Position numbers and translations under genes: made by a program. The notes under the pieces were generated by a model. It did no database searches and was not told the DNA's origin. It saw nothing but the letters and a program-made list of their open reading frames with translations. DNA of 64,000 bases, taken from NCBI RefSeq assembly GCF_050433395.1, contig NZ_JBNPXH010000006.1, positions 248,001 through 312,000 of the forward strand, written 5' to 3'. Positions 8,977 to 17,196 of this stretch are shown here, one piece after another. Each line of letters opens with the position of its first letter. The stretch's first letter is position 1. Origin of the DNA: Mobilitalea torta (lineage in GTDB: Bacteria > Bacillota > Clostridia > Lachnospirales > Lachnospiraceae).

Positions 8977-9502
8977 AATTACGCTGTTCCGGGTATTTAT
9001 GATACCGGTATTTGTGGTGTTTATGCTGGTGCCTTCCATCCCCGGCGGCAGAATGATAGCAGCGGCGGTTTTTATTATTGCTGCTTTGTCCGACCTGCTG
9101 GATGGCTATCTTGCCAGAAAGAACAATCTGGTGACCAATTTCGGAAAATTTATGGATCCTCTTGCAGATAAGCTCCTGGTATCCAGCGCATTGATCTGCC
9201 TGGTGGAACTGGGGTTATTGCCGGCCTGGATTGTAATTGTTATTATTGCCAGGGAATTTATCATCAGCGGCTTCCGTCTGATTGCATCCGATAACGGGGT
9301 AGTGATTGCGGCAAGCTGGTGGGGGAAGATAAAGACCGTCGTACAGATGGTGATGAGTATTATGTTAATTATTAATCTGGATTTTGTATGGATCAATGTT
9401 CTGGAGCAGATAGCTGTCTACCTGGCTGCGGCTCTGACGGTGATCTCTTTGATTGACTATATGATTAAGAATAAAAAGGTGCTGACGGAACATGACAGTT
9501 GA
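8960..9502 (+). CDS. pgsA: CDP-diacylglycerol--glycerol-3-phosphate 3-phosphatidyltransferase
   Basis: Integral membrane enzyme making phosphatidylglycerophosphate, the committed step to phosphatidylglycerol and cardiolipin. The CDP-alcohol phosphotransferase motif is complete: D48-G49-x2-A52-R53-x8-G62-x3-D66-x3-D70. Several hydrophobic helices span the 180 residues. It uses a GTG start preceded by GGAAGGGAG. It overlaps rimO upstream by 17 bases and cinA downstream by 11 bases. Confidence 0.95.
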   Translation: MNLPNKITLFRVFMIPVFVVFMLVPSIPGGRMIAAAVFIIAALSDLLDGYLARKNNLVTNFGKFMDPLADKLLVSSALICLVELGLLPAWIVIVIIAREFIISGFRLIASDNGVVIAASWWGKIKTVVQMVMSIMLIINLDFVWINVLEQIAVYLAAALTVISLIDYMIKNKKVLTEHDS

Positions 9503-10757
9503 ATTAATCAGTGTAGGAACAGAATTGCTGCTTGGCAATATTGTCAATACGAATGCGAATTATTTGTCCAGGAGATGTGCGGAGCTGGGCTTTTCCCTCT
9601 ATTATCAGACGACGGTCGGGGATAATGAGGGCAGGCTTTGTGAAAGTCTGAAAACGGCCCTGGGACGTTCTGATATTGTGATCCTGACCGGAGGACTGGG
9701 CCCGACCCAGGATGATATGACGAAGGAAGCGGTGGCAAAGACCCTGGGGCTGGAGCTTGTTATGGAGGAAGCCTCCCGACGGCATATTGAAGAATATTTC
9801 CATTTCCGCTATCAGAAAGAGGTCAGCGCGGCGATCACGGAGAATAACTGGAAGCAGGCTTTGAAAATCCAAGGCTCGAAGGTGATTGGAAACAATAATG
9901 GAACCGCGCCCGGCTATATTGTGGAGACGGGAGAGAAGACGGTTATCCTGCTGCCGGGCCCTCCGGGAGAGATGCTGCCCATGTTTGAAGAAGCCATCTA
10001 TCCGTATCTGCAGGCAAAGCAGAGCAAGGTATTCCTGTCCAGCATGGTGAAAATATGCGGAATCGGAGAAAGTAAGGCGGAGACAGATATTCTGGATCTG
10101 ATCGAGGCCCAGACCAATCCCACCATTGCACCCTATGCCAAAAGCGGAGAGGTGCATTTTCGTGTCACTGCCGCGGCAGATTCTGCCGAAGAAGCCAGGA
10201 AGCTCATTGATCCGGTGGTGGAGGAACTCACCCGCCGTTTCGGAGATTTTATTTATACCACCCGGGAGGAAGAAACCCTGGAGGAGGTTGTGGTAAAGCT
10301 GCTGCAGTCGGGGGGCCATACCATAGCAACCGCAGAATCCTGTACCGGAGGTATGCTGACGGGACGTCTGGTGAATGTTGCCGGGGTGTCCGAGGTATTA
10401 AAGGAAGGCTTTATCACCTATTCCAATGAAGCGAAGATGAAATATCTGGGGGTGAGCAAGCAGACTCTGGCTTCCTATGGGGCCGTCAGCGGGGAGACCG
10501 CCAGAGAAATGGTGCTGGGAGCCGCCAGAGCCGCAGGAGCGGATACCGCCCTTGCGGTTACGGGAATTGCGGGGCCGGAGGGGGGGACCCGGGAGAAGCC
10601 GGTGGGCCTGGTCTATATTGCTTCCCTGGCAGGGGGTCAGGTAAATGTGAAGGAGCTGAGGCTGAAGGGCAACCGCCAGAAGATCCGGGAGTCAAGCGTA
10701 ATCAGCGCACTGGACCTGCTGAGAAGAAGCCTGCTTATGGAGGATAAAAGCCGATAA
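9492..10757 (+). CDS. cinA: CinA family protein (MoCF-like domain plus NMN deamidase domain)
   Basis: The N-terminal half is a MoaB/MogA-like domain (ISVGTELLLGNIVNTNA, LTGGLGPTQDD) associated with ADP-ribose pyrophosphatase activity in CinA. The C-terminal half is PncC-like nicotinamide-mononucleotide deamidase (ATAESCTGG, AVTGIAGPEGG). The 421-residue length is normal. Competence is only one suggested context; pyridine nucleotide salvage is the better-supported role for the family. It overlaps pgsA by 11 bases, so the three genes are co-translated. In many Clostridia recA follows cinA, but here recA is about 15 kb further on. Confidence 0.93.
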   Translation: MTVELISVGTELLLGNIVNTNANYLSRRCAELGFSLYYQTTVGDNEGRLCESLKTALGRSDIVILTGGLGPTQDDMTKEAVAKTLGLELVMEEASRRHIEEYFHFRYQKEVSAAITENNWKQALKIQGSKVIGNNNGTAPGYIVETGEKTVILLPGPPGEMLPMFEEAIYPYLQAKQSKVFLSSMVKICGIGESKAETDILDLIEAQTNPTIAPYAKSGEVHFRVTAAADSAEEARKLIDPVVEELTRRFGDFIYTTREEETLEEVVVKLLQSGGHTIATAESCTGGMLTGRLVNVAGVSEVLKEGFITYSNEAKMKYLGVSKQTLASYGAVSGETAREMVLGAARAAGADTALAVTGIAGPEGGTREKPVGLVYIASLAGGQVNVKELRLKGNRQKIRESSVISALDLLRRSLLMEDKSR

Positions 10758-10760
10758 CAG

Positions 10761-10807
10761 TGCCTGCCGCTGGAAGGAGGATATGGTGCTCCCTCCTGCG
10801 GCAGGCA
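10761..10807 (+). terminator. long hairpin after cinA, contains dispersed-repeat core
   Basis: TGCCTGCCGC (10761-10770) pairs perfectly with GCGGCAGGCA (10798-10807). Inside, AGGAGG faces CCTCCT, extending the structure. There is no clean T run. The centre (10776-10795) matches a repeat also found at about 17033-17052 and 41400-41419. Confidence 0.5.
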
Positions 10808-10901
10808 TTGTTATGTAAATACTGGCAGATATCAACAGGATTAGCATCAATTCCCATGAAATTTTTATAAAATGTTCCATAATACCATAGAAATGACACA
10901 G

Positions 10902-10930
10902 TTGTGGACTATCGTGAAAACAGTTAATAA
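10902..10930 (+). promoter_or_regulatory. candidate promoter for GerMN lipoprotein gene
   Basis: TTGTGG at 10902-10907 and TAATAA at 10925-10930, 17 bases apart. A small inverted repeat, ACGTTG/CAACGT (10941-10956), lies just after the expected start of transcription and could be an operator. Confidence 0.4.
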
Positions 10931-11014
10931 AAGAAAGTACACGTTGTAAACAACGTACACAATTAGCAGATGAGTCCATGACGGGCAGGACATAGTGCAA
11001 GAAAAGAGGTTATT

Positions 11015-11695
11015 ATGGAACGAAGAAGGAAATTATTGATGTTGATAATCATCGTTGCGGGATTATTTTTTCTGGCTGGATGTGATATTGTACACTTTGG
11101 TTTCTTTAAAGGATCAGAGGACGAGAAAAACAGTCCCACAATAACTCAGGCCCCCTCGGAAAAGGAGCCTGAAGAGGAAGAACCGGGAAAGACCTCCGAA
11201 GGAAACGGAGAGGATACTCCCGAACCGGGCGATTCCGGGGAGGCATCCGCAACTCCCGCTTTGACACCGGGCGCAGAGAACGTTACCCCTGGAGAAATCA
11301 GACCTACGGAGAATACCGAGCTTACCATCTATACTGTGAATGTGAGCACAGGAGGACCGGAGAATGTAACTGCACTGGTTCCTGCCGATGCGGAAATCAC
11401 CCCTCAGCTCATTGTTGAGAAAGTAGTGGAAGCCATGGCGGACCGTTCTCTGGATGTGGGGATTGAGAATGTCACAACCCAGGGCGATACGGTTATCGTC
11501 AGCTTTTATAAAGACAAGGCGCCCCTCAGCGAGATGGGCTCCGGCTATGAGGAATCAATTCTGGATGCCATAGCGCAGAGTCTGGTGGATAATTTAGAGG
11601 ATTATAATAAGATTATATACCGTGCGGAAGGCGAAGCCTACACCAGCGGTCATATTGCATTAGGCTTAAATGAAATATATTTGGAGGATAAGTAA
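11015..11695 (+). CDS. GerMN-domain lipoprotein
   Basis: Secreted lipoprotein of 226 residues. The signal peptide ends in the lipobox FLAGC (Cys about 24). A low-complexity, Glu/Pro/Thr-rich linker (about 40-105) leads to a C-terminal domain (about 107-226) resembling the GerMN fold of sporulation protein GerM: it reads as a TIYTVNV strand, an EKVVEAM helix, a VIVSFYKD strand and a final GHIALGLNEIYLE. GerM-like proteins act at the forespore/mother-cell interface, but many vegetative GerMN lipoproteins exist, so a sporulation role is not proven. It stands alone between a cinA terminator and a large palindrome. Confidence 0.75.
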   Translation: MERRRKLLMLIIIVAGLFFLAGCDIVHFGFFKGSEDEKNSPTITQAPSEKEPEEEEPGKTSEGNGEDTPEPGDSGEASATPALTPGAENVTPGEIRPTENTELTIYTVNVSTGGPENVTALVPADAEITPQLIVEKVVEAMADRSLDVGIENVTTQGDTVIVSFYKDKAPLSEMGSGYEESILDAIAQSLVDNLEDYNKIIYRAEGEAYTSGHIALGLNEIYLEDK

Positions 11696-11710
11696 ATAGG
11701 CATTATTTCA

Positions 11711-11755
11711 TTAGGTAATTGCGGTACAGATAATTTGTATTCGACAATTACCTAA
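11711..11755 (+). terminator. hairpin after the GerMN gene
   Basis: TTAGGTAATTG (11711-11721) pairs with CAATTACCTAA (11745-11755), an 11-bp perfect stem 16 bases past the stop. There is no T run, so a terminator role is only likely. It abuts the large palindrome that follows. Confidence 0.4.
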
Positions 11756-11886
11756 TAATATGATGAAAGCGTCAAAAGCACCTCCGGTGCTTTACGGATG
11801 CAATATATTGATATGCAAACATGCTTGCATATCAATATATTGCATCCGTAAAGGTGCGCAGCACTTTTGACGCTTTCGTTATATTA
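11756..11886. repeat. 131-bp near-perfect palindrome
   Basis: The arms 11756-11818 and 11825-11886 are complementary apart from a patch in the middle and two outer mismatches, with a 6-base loop (ACATGC). The inner 25 bp on each side is perfect. The mismatched patch holds small hairpins in each arm. The right-arm segment 11860-11876 is the reverse complement of 25544-25560 upstream of recA (17 of 17). It lies between two same-direction genes. It may be a miniature mobile element or a strong RNA hairpin; no open frame is present. Confidence 0.8.
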
Positions 11887-11915
11887 TAAAAATAAACAGT
11901 GAAGGTCGGTACAGA

Positions 11916-13154
11916 ATGAGTAAGATCTACGTGATAGGCGGCGGAGCCGCAGGAATGCTTGCGGCAATCGCAGCAGCCCGCAGAGGGCATAAGGTTATAT
12001 TGCTGGAGAAGAATGAAAAGCTTGGGAAAAAGCTGTATATTACCGGCAAGGGAAGATGCAATCTTACCAATGCCTGCGACCGGGACACCTTCTTTGATCA
12101 GGTGGTCACCAATCCCAAATTTCTGTTCAGGGCATATCATACCTTCAGCAATTATGATGCCATGGACTTCTTCGAACAGCTGGGGCTCCCCCTTAAGGTG
12201 GAGCGGGGGAACCGGGTCTTTCCCGTTTCCGATAAGTCCTCGGATGTCATTGCCGTATTGAAGAAGGAGCTGGAGCGTCAGGCTGTTATGGTAAGGTATC
12301 ATAGCGAGGTGACAAAGCTATTGACCCGGGACGGCAGCTTTTATGGTCTGATGGTGAAGAATTCCGGGGAGGCCTTTCTGGGGGACGGAGTAATCATTGC
12401 CACCGGAGGTTTGTCCTACCCGGTGACAGGGTCCACCGGTGACGGCTACCGCTTTGCCAGGGAACTGGGCCATACGGTAACCCCCCTGCACCCCTCTCTG
12501 GTCCCCCTGCATACGAAGGAGGAGTATGTCAAGGATCTGATGGGACTTTCCCTGAAGAATGTGGAGGTTACGGTAACCGTAGGTGCAAAGCAGATTTACC
12601 GGGATTTCGGAGAGCTGATGTTCACCCATTTCGGGGTAAGCGGTCCGGTCATCTTAAGCGCCAGCAGCTTTCTCCTTCCTTATCTGCAGAACAGGGAACC
12701 GGTCACCTTAAGCATTGATCTGAAGCCGGCCCTGACATCGGAGCAGCTGGACGCCCGAATCCTGCGGGATTTCGAAGAATTTAAAAATAAACAATTTAAG
12801 AATTCCCTGGACCGCCTATTGCCAAATAAACTAATAGATGTTATTATTCGTCTATGCCCTATTGATTCGGAAAAGAAAGTAAACTCCATTACCAAGGAAG
12901 AGCGGCTGGCTCTGGCGGAGCTGCTGAAGCACCTCACCTTCCAGATTACGAGGCTCAGCGACTACAATCAGGCCGTTATCACCAAGGGCGGTATCCAGGT
13001 AAAAGAGGTCAATCCTTCCACCATGGAATCAAAGCTGGTGAAGGGTGTGTATTTTGCGGGAGAGGTTCTGGATCTGGATGCGCTGACAGGGGGCTATAAT
13101 CTGCAGATCGCCTGGTCGACCGCCTGGCTGGCCGGACAGTCCGCAGGTCTGTAG
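11916..13154 (+). CDS. NAD(P)/FAD-dependent oxidoreductase, HI0933/BaiN family
   Basis: Flavoprotein of 412 residues. The dinucleotide-binding fold opens with VIGGGAAGMLAAIAAARRG, followed by LLEKNEKLGKKLYITGKGRCNLTNAC, the hallmark of the HI0933 family. ATGGLSYPVTGSTGDGY and the C-terminal GEVLDLDALTGGYNLQIAWSTA are the other FAD-contact blocks. Some members reduce bile acid intermediates, but most have no known substrate, so no specific reaction is assigned. cmk follows 118 bases on, and this pairing is common in Clostridia. Confidence 0.9.
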   Translation: MSKIYVIGGGAAGMLAAIAAARRGHKVILLEKNEKLGKKLYITGKGRCNLTNACDRDTFFDQVVTNPKFLFRAYHTFSNYDAMDFFEQLGLPLKVERGNRVFPVSDKSSDVIAVLKKELERQAVMVRYHSEVTKLLTRDGSFYGLMVKNSGEAFLGDGVIIATGGLSYPVTGSTGDGYRFARELGHTVTPLHPSLVPLHTKEEYVKDLMGLSLKNVEVTVTVGAKQIYRDFGELMFTHFGVSGPVILSASSFLLPYLQNREPVTLSIDLKPALTSEQLDARILRDFEEFKNKQFKNSLDRLLPNKLIDVIIRLCPIDSEKKVNSITKEERLALAELLKHLTFQITRLSDYNQAVITKGGIQVKEVNPSTMESKLVKGVYFAGEVLDLDALTGGYNLQIAWSTAWLAGQSAGL

Positions 13155-13272
13155 CTGCGGAACATGACAATGATATTCCTATGGTATTCAATGGTGAGAA
13201 AACGCACATTTGAATAAATGACAGACGGCAGTCCGTTTGTCCTATGTTAATGAAACTCGGAGGTAGGTTGCT

Positions 13273-13956
13273 GTGAATATTTTCAATATTGCAATTGACG
13301 GGCCGGCCGGTGCCGGTAAGAGCACCATAGCAAAAATCCTGGCTAGAAAACTGAATTTTATCTATGTGGATACCGGGGCGATGTATCGGGCTATGGCACT
13401 TTATTTTCTAAGAAATAATATCGATGCATCGGATAGCGGGCGAATTGAGGCCGCTTGTAAGGAAGTGGATATCACCCTTGAGTACCGGGACGGAGAACAG
13501 GTTGTCCTTTTGAACGGAGAGAGAGTCAACGAATATATTCGCACGGAAGAGGTGGGTAATATGGCCAGTGCTTCTTCTGTGAATAAGGCTGTCCGGCTTA
13601 AGCTGGTGGAGCTTCAGCAAAGCCTGGCGAAGAAGGAAAGCGTGGTTATGGATGGCCGGGATATCGGGACGTATGTGCTGCCCCGGGCTGATCTGAAGAT
13701 TTATCTGACTGCCGGCACCAGGGAGCGCGCCAGAAGGAGATGGGCTGAGCTGAGGGAAAAGGGTCAGTCTGCGGATATGGATGTGATAGAACAGGATATC
13801 ATTGACCGGGACCATCGGGACATGACCAGGGAATTCGCACCCTTAAGGCAGGCGGAAGATGCTGTTTTTCTGGATTCCTCCCATATGTCAATCGATGAGG
13901 TGGTGGAATACATTCTGGAACTGTACCGCAGTTCCTGTAACCGGAAAGAGGGATAA
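13273..13956 (+). CDS. cmk: cytidylate kinase
   Basis: Phosphorylates CMP and dCMP with ATP in pyrimidine nucleotide metabolism. The P-loop is IDGPAGAGKST (about 8-18), followed by YVDTGAMYRAM; the CMP-binding insert and MDGRDIGTYVLP are all present, and the 227 residues are normal. It uses a GTG start with GGAGGTAGGTTGCT in front. ispH-rpsA begins 4 bases after the stop, a common clostridial pairing. Confidence 0.95.
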   Translation: MNIFNIAIDGPAGAGKSTIAKILARKLNFIYVDTGAMYRAMALYFLRNNIDASDSGRIEAACKEVDITLEYRDGEQVVLLNGERVNEYIRTEEVGNMASASSVNKAVRLKLVELQQSLAKKESVVMDGRDIGTYVLPRADLKIYLTAGTRERARRRWAELREKGQSADMDVIEQDIIDRDHRDMTREFAPLRQAEDAVFLDSSHMSIDEVVEYILELYRSSCNRKEG

Positions 13957-13960
13957 CCGA

Positions 13961-15913
13961 TTGAAAATTACAATTGCAAATACTGCCGGTTTCTGCTTCG
14001 GTGTAAAACGGGCGATGGATTTGGTAGATCAGGAAATTCAAAGCGGACGTCCGGTCTATACCTTCGGACCGATTATCCATAATGAAGAGGTAGTGGCCGA
14101 TTTAAGCAAAAAAGGAGTCCAAGTTGTTGAAACTCCCGAAGAATTAAAAGTTTTACCGGCGGGTACAATAATCATACGTTCCCACGGTGTTTCTGAAACG
14201 CTGCAGGACGAGCTGTCTTCCTGCGGACATAAATTGTTGGATGCCACCTGTCCTTATGTGAAAAAAATACATAGGGTTGTCAGGAAAAAGAGTGAAGAGG
14301 GATACCACATCGTTATCATTGGCAATCCGCTTCATCCGGAGGTACAGGGAATTATTGGATGGTGCCATACCCTTTCAGGGGACTCTTCTTCCGGTTATAC
14401 TGTCATAGAAAATGAGGAAGAAGCCGGGAACTTCAGTGCTTCCGGGGCTCAGAGAATATACATTGTGGCACAGACGACATTTAATTACAAGAAATTTGAA
14501 GATTTAGTTGAAATTATATCAAAAAAGGGTTATGATATATTTGTTTTAAATACAATTTGCAATGCCACGGAGGAACGGCAGACAGAGTGCCTGCAGCTTG
14601 CAAGGCAGTCGGATGCCATGGTTGTTATCGGCGGAAAGCATAGCTCGAATACGAGAAAGCTTTATGAGATTTGCAAAAATGAATGTGAAAATACTTACTA
14701 TATACAGAAACTTGATGACCTGGATTTAAACAAGTTTAAATCTTATCGAAACGTAGGTATTACAGCAGGGGCTTCGACCCCAAACAATATTATCAAGGAG
14801 GTTCATACCGCTATGTCAGAAAAGAGTTTCGAACAATTATTAGAAGAAGAGAAGGTAGTGAAAATAAACAACGGTGATGTTGTAGAAGGAATTGTCTTGG
14901 GCGTCAAAGAAGATGAGATCATCTTAAATATAGGCTACAAGTCGGAAGGTATTATTACGAGAAACGAATATACCAATACGCCCAATCTGGATTTAAGAAC
15001 CGTTGTAAATGTGGGCGATGTAATGCAGGCAAAGATTCTCAAGGTGAATGACGGGGAAGGCCAGGTGGCTTTAACCTACAAGAGACTTGCCGCGGAGAAG
15101 GGCAACAAGAGACTGGAAGAGGCCTTTGAGAATCATGAGGTCTTAACCGCTAAGGTTGCAGCCGTATTAAACGGCGGCTTAAGTGTGGTAATCGATGAGG
15201 CAAGAGTATTTATTCCTGCCAGCCTGATTTCCGATACCTATGAGAAGGATCTGGCAAAATATGCCGGAGAGAGCATTGATTTTGTTATCACCGAATTCAA
15301 CCCGAAGAAGAGAAGAATCATCGGTGACCGCAAGCAGTTAATCGTTGCCAAGAAAGAAGGCTTAAAGAAAGAGCTGTTTGAAAGAATTCATGTTGGTGAT
15401 ACGGTAGAAGGCACCGTTAAGAACATTACGGACTTTGGCGTATTCATCGACCTGGGCGGAGCGGACGGTCTGCTTCATATCTCAGAGATGAGCTGGGGAA
15501 GGGTTGAGAATCCCAGGAAGGTATTCAAGGTAGGTGATGTTGTCAAGGCCTTTATTAAGGATATCCAGGGGGAGAAGATTGCCCTCAGCCTGAAGTTTGA
15601 AAGTGCCAATCCCTGGATCGACGCAGAGAACAAGTATGCCGTAGGCAATGTGGTTAACGGAGTAATCGCCCGTATGACGGATTTCGGCGCATTTGTTGAA
15701 TTAGAGCCGGGTATTGATGCACTGCTGCATGTATCCCAGATTTCCAGAGAGCATGTAGAGAAGCCCTCCGATGCACTGAAGATCGGTCAGGAGATTACGG
15801 CCAGAGTTGTGGAATTCAACAAAGAGGATAAGAAGATCAGCTTAAGCATTAAAGCCCTGGAGACTCCTGAGAGAGAAGAAGAGGAAGCTCTCGTGCCGGA
15901 GGATGGCGAATAA
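13961..15913 (+). CDS. ispH: IspH--ribosomal protein S1 fusion
   Basis: Residues 1 to about 283 are 4-hydroxy-3-methylbut-2-enyl diphosphate reductase, the last step of the MEP isoprenoid pathway. The three cluster cysteines are C12 (GFCFGV), C97 (ATCPYVKK) and C200 (NTICNATEE), close to the E. coli positions. Residues 285-650 hold four S1 RNA-binding domains, the last two with the typical GVFIDLGGADGLLH and GAFVELEPGIDALLH. The TTG start at 13961 is chosen: GAGGGATAACCGA precedes it, and the IspH sequence begins there. Such fusions are known in Clostridia. At the joint, AAGGAGG (14795-14801) precedes Met285 (14813), so a free S1 protein may also be made. The reading frame is unbroken throughout. 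Confidence 0.95.
   Translation: MKITIANTAGFCFGVKRAMDLVDQEIQSGRPVYTFGPIIHNEEVVADLSKKGVQVVETPEELKVLPAGTIIIRSHGVSETLQDELSSCGHKLLDATCPYVKKIHRVVRKKSEEGYHIVIIGNPLHPEVQGIIGWCHTLSGDSSSGYTVIENEEEAGNFSASGAQRIYIVAQTTFNYKKFEDLVEIISKKGYDIFVLNTICNATEERQTECLQLARQSDAMVVIGGKHSSNTRKLYEICKNECENTYYIQKLDDLDLNKFKSYRNVGITAGASTPNNIIKEVHTAMSEKSFEQLLEEEKVVKINNGDVVEGIVLGVKEDEIILNIGYKSEGIITRNEYTNTPNLDLRTVVNVGDVMQAKILKVNDGEGQVALTYKRLAAEKGNKRLEEAFENHEVLTAKVAAVLNGGLSVVIDEARVFIPASLISDTYEKDLAKYAGESIDFVITEFNPKKRRIIGDRKQLIVAKKEGLKKELFERIHVGDTVEGTVKNITDFGVFIDLGGADGLLHISEMSWGRVENPRKVFKVGDVVKAFIKDIQGEKIALSLKFESANPWIDAENKYAVGNVVNGVIARMTDFGAFVELEPGIDALLHVSQISREHVEKPSDALKIGQEITARVVEFNKEDKKISLSIKALETPEREEEEALVPEDGE
14795..14815 (+). 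promoter_or_regulatory. internal ribosome binding site and ATG at the IspH/S1 junction
   Basis: A perfect AAGGAGG at 14795-14801 lies 11 bases before an in-frame ATG (14813-14815) that coincides with the expected first residue of S1 (MSEKSFEQLLEE). This would give a separate 366-residue S1-like protein from the fused gene. The spacing is slightly long, and the site may only be a relic of two formerly separate genes. Confidence 0.5.
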
Positions 15914-15976
15914 TCATAAGATAGGGAAAGCGTATGTCATTACGCTATAGTTAACGGATGATAAAGGAGACTTGTC

Positions 15977-16756
15977 TTGCTGGGTAGTTACGAAAAGTTT
16001 AAACAGTCTATTTATGAGATGACAAAGATTGATTTGAATTCCTATAAAGAACGCCAGATGAAGAGGCGTATCGAGGCTTTGATTACAAAGCATGGAATTA
16101 CATCCTTTGACGATTATATTGTCCGGCTGAAGACAGACCGGATAGCCTATGATGAATTTATCAATTACATTACCATTAATGTATCCGAGTTCTTTCGGAA
16201 TCCGGAGCAGTGGGCTTTGCTTGAAAAAGAGGTGTTTCCCTATCTGCTGGAGCATTTCGGCAAGGAGCTTAAGATATGGAGCGCCGCCTGTTCCACAGGA
16301 GACGAACCTTATTCCCTGGTAATGCAGTTATCAAAATTCCTTCCCATGGGAAAAATCAAGATTCTGGCGACGGATATTGACAGAACGGTTATGGCCAAGG
16401 CCCAGACCGGTTTATATCATGTAAAAAGTCTGAAGGGAGTCCCGGAAGAATTTATAAGCAAGTTTTTTACGGAAGTCAATGACCGGACCTATCAGATTTC
16501 TGATCAGGTGAAGGCTTGTGTGGAATTCAAGCAGCATGATCTGTTGAGGGATCCTTATCCCGCAAATTGTGATTTGATTGTCTGCCGCAATGTTTTGATT
16601 TATTTTACAGATGAAGCGAAGAATAAGATTTATTCCGAATTTCATAAATCATTGAAAAAAGACGGATTATTATTTGTAGGAAGCACGGAGCAGATTATAC
16701 AGGCACAGCAAATCGGCTTTCATAATTACAAATCCTTCTTTTATAAGAAAGCATAA
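15977..16756 (+). CDS. cheR: CheR-type protein-glutamate methyltransferase
   Basis: Uses S-adenosylmethionine to methylate glutamates on chemoreceptors. The N-terminal helical domain (1 to about 70) and the Rossmann catalytic domain are complete: NVSEFFRNPEQW, IWSAACSTGDEPYSL (the SAM-binding loop), ILATDID and CDLIVCRNVLIYF. The 259 residues match single-domain CheR. It starts with TTG at 15977, with AAAGGAGA 7 bases upstream. It is not near other chemotaxis genes, so its receptors are encoded elsewhere. A strong terminator follows. Confidence 0.93.
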   Translation: MLGSYEKFKQSIYEMTKIDLNSYKERQMKRRIEALITKHGITSFDDYIVRLKTDRIAYDEFINYITINVSEFFRNPEQWALLEKEVFPYLLEHFGKELKIWSAACSTGDEPYSLVMQLSKFLPMGKIKILATDIDRTVMAKAQTGLYHVKSLKGVPEEFISKFFTEVNDRTYQISDQVKACVEFKQHDLLRDPYPANCDLIVCRNVLIYFTDEAKNKIYSEFHKSLKKDGLLFVGSTEQIIQAQQIGFHNYKSFFYKKA

Positions 16757-16767
16757 TTATATTGCAT

Positions 16768-16800
16768 ACAAGCCTGCCGTAATTCGGCAGGCTTGTTATT
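16768..16800 (+). terminator. terminator of cheR
   Basis: A perfect 12-bp stem, ACAAGCCTGCCG/CGGCAGGCTTGT, with loop TAATT, followed by TATT. It lies 12 bases past the stop codon. Confidence 0.75.
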
Positions 16801-16884
16801 GTCAGGGAAAGTTCGCCCTATACGATAAAATGCTTTGCAAGATGCACATTCTGTGCATGGGCAGGGGTTGCTTGAAAGCAACTG

Positions 16885-17077
16885 GTTACAGTTCCCGGTG
16901 CAGTTGGGTGGAGGACATGATGCTCCCGTAATGCACTGTATGGAAGACACATAATCGGATTTGTATGACATAGACGAATATACTTGTACGGCTATGGCAT
17001 ACAAATCCGATTATGTGTCTTCCGTCCTGTGTGAGGGAGCATCATGTCCTCCACCCAACTGCACCGGGAACTGTAAC
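16885..17077. repeat. 193-bp nested palindrome in the cheR-plsX spacer
   Basis: The outer arms 16885-16927 and 17035-17077 are 43 bp and perfectly complementary. The inner arms 16942-16967 and 16998-17023 are 26 bp, also perfect, extended by CATAG/CTATG around an 18-base loop. Unpaired stretches of 14 and 11 bases separate the two stems. Bases 17025-17052 match 41400-41427 in opposite orientation at 26 of 28 positions. No protein is encoded. Perfect arms imply recent origin, gene conversion between the arms, or selection on structure. Confidence 0.9.
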
Positions 17078-17116
17078 GGCAATTGCGCGGCAGCTTTATT
17101 TTTATAAAAAATGTGG

Positions 17117-17145
17117 TTGATTTTTAGAATGATATCGAGTATATT
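17117..17145 (+). promoter_or_regulatory. candidate promoter for plsX-acpP
   Basis: TTGATT at 17117-17122 and TATATT at 17140-17145, 17 bases apart, about 50 bases before the plsX start. The rest of the 440-base cheR-plsX spacer holds only the cheR terminator and the nested palindrome. Confidence 0.5.
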
Positions 17146-17196
17146 GATTTATAGATTGGCTACATAGGATTTTGGTTGAATGGGAGGAGTACAGGT

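Noticed and set aside
15977..16756. A chemotaxis operon around cheR
   Set aside because: No cheA, cheW, cheB or receptor gene is adjacent; cheR alone in this place is ordinary.
16885..17077. The palindrome as a retron msr-msd or phage recombination site
   Set aside because: No reverse transcriptase or integrase is encoded near it, and no conserved retron a1/a2 layout is evident; kept as an unexplained repeat only.
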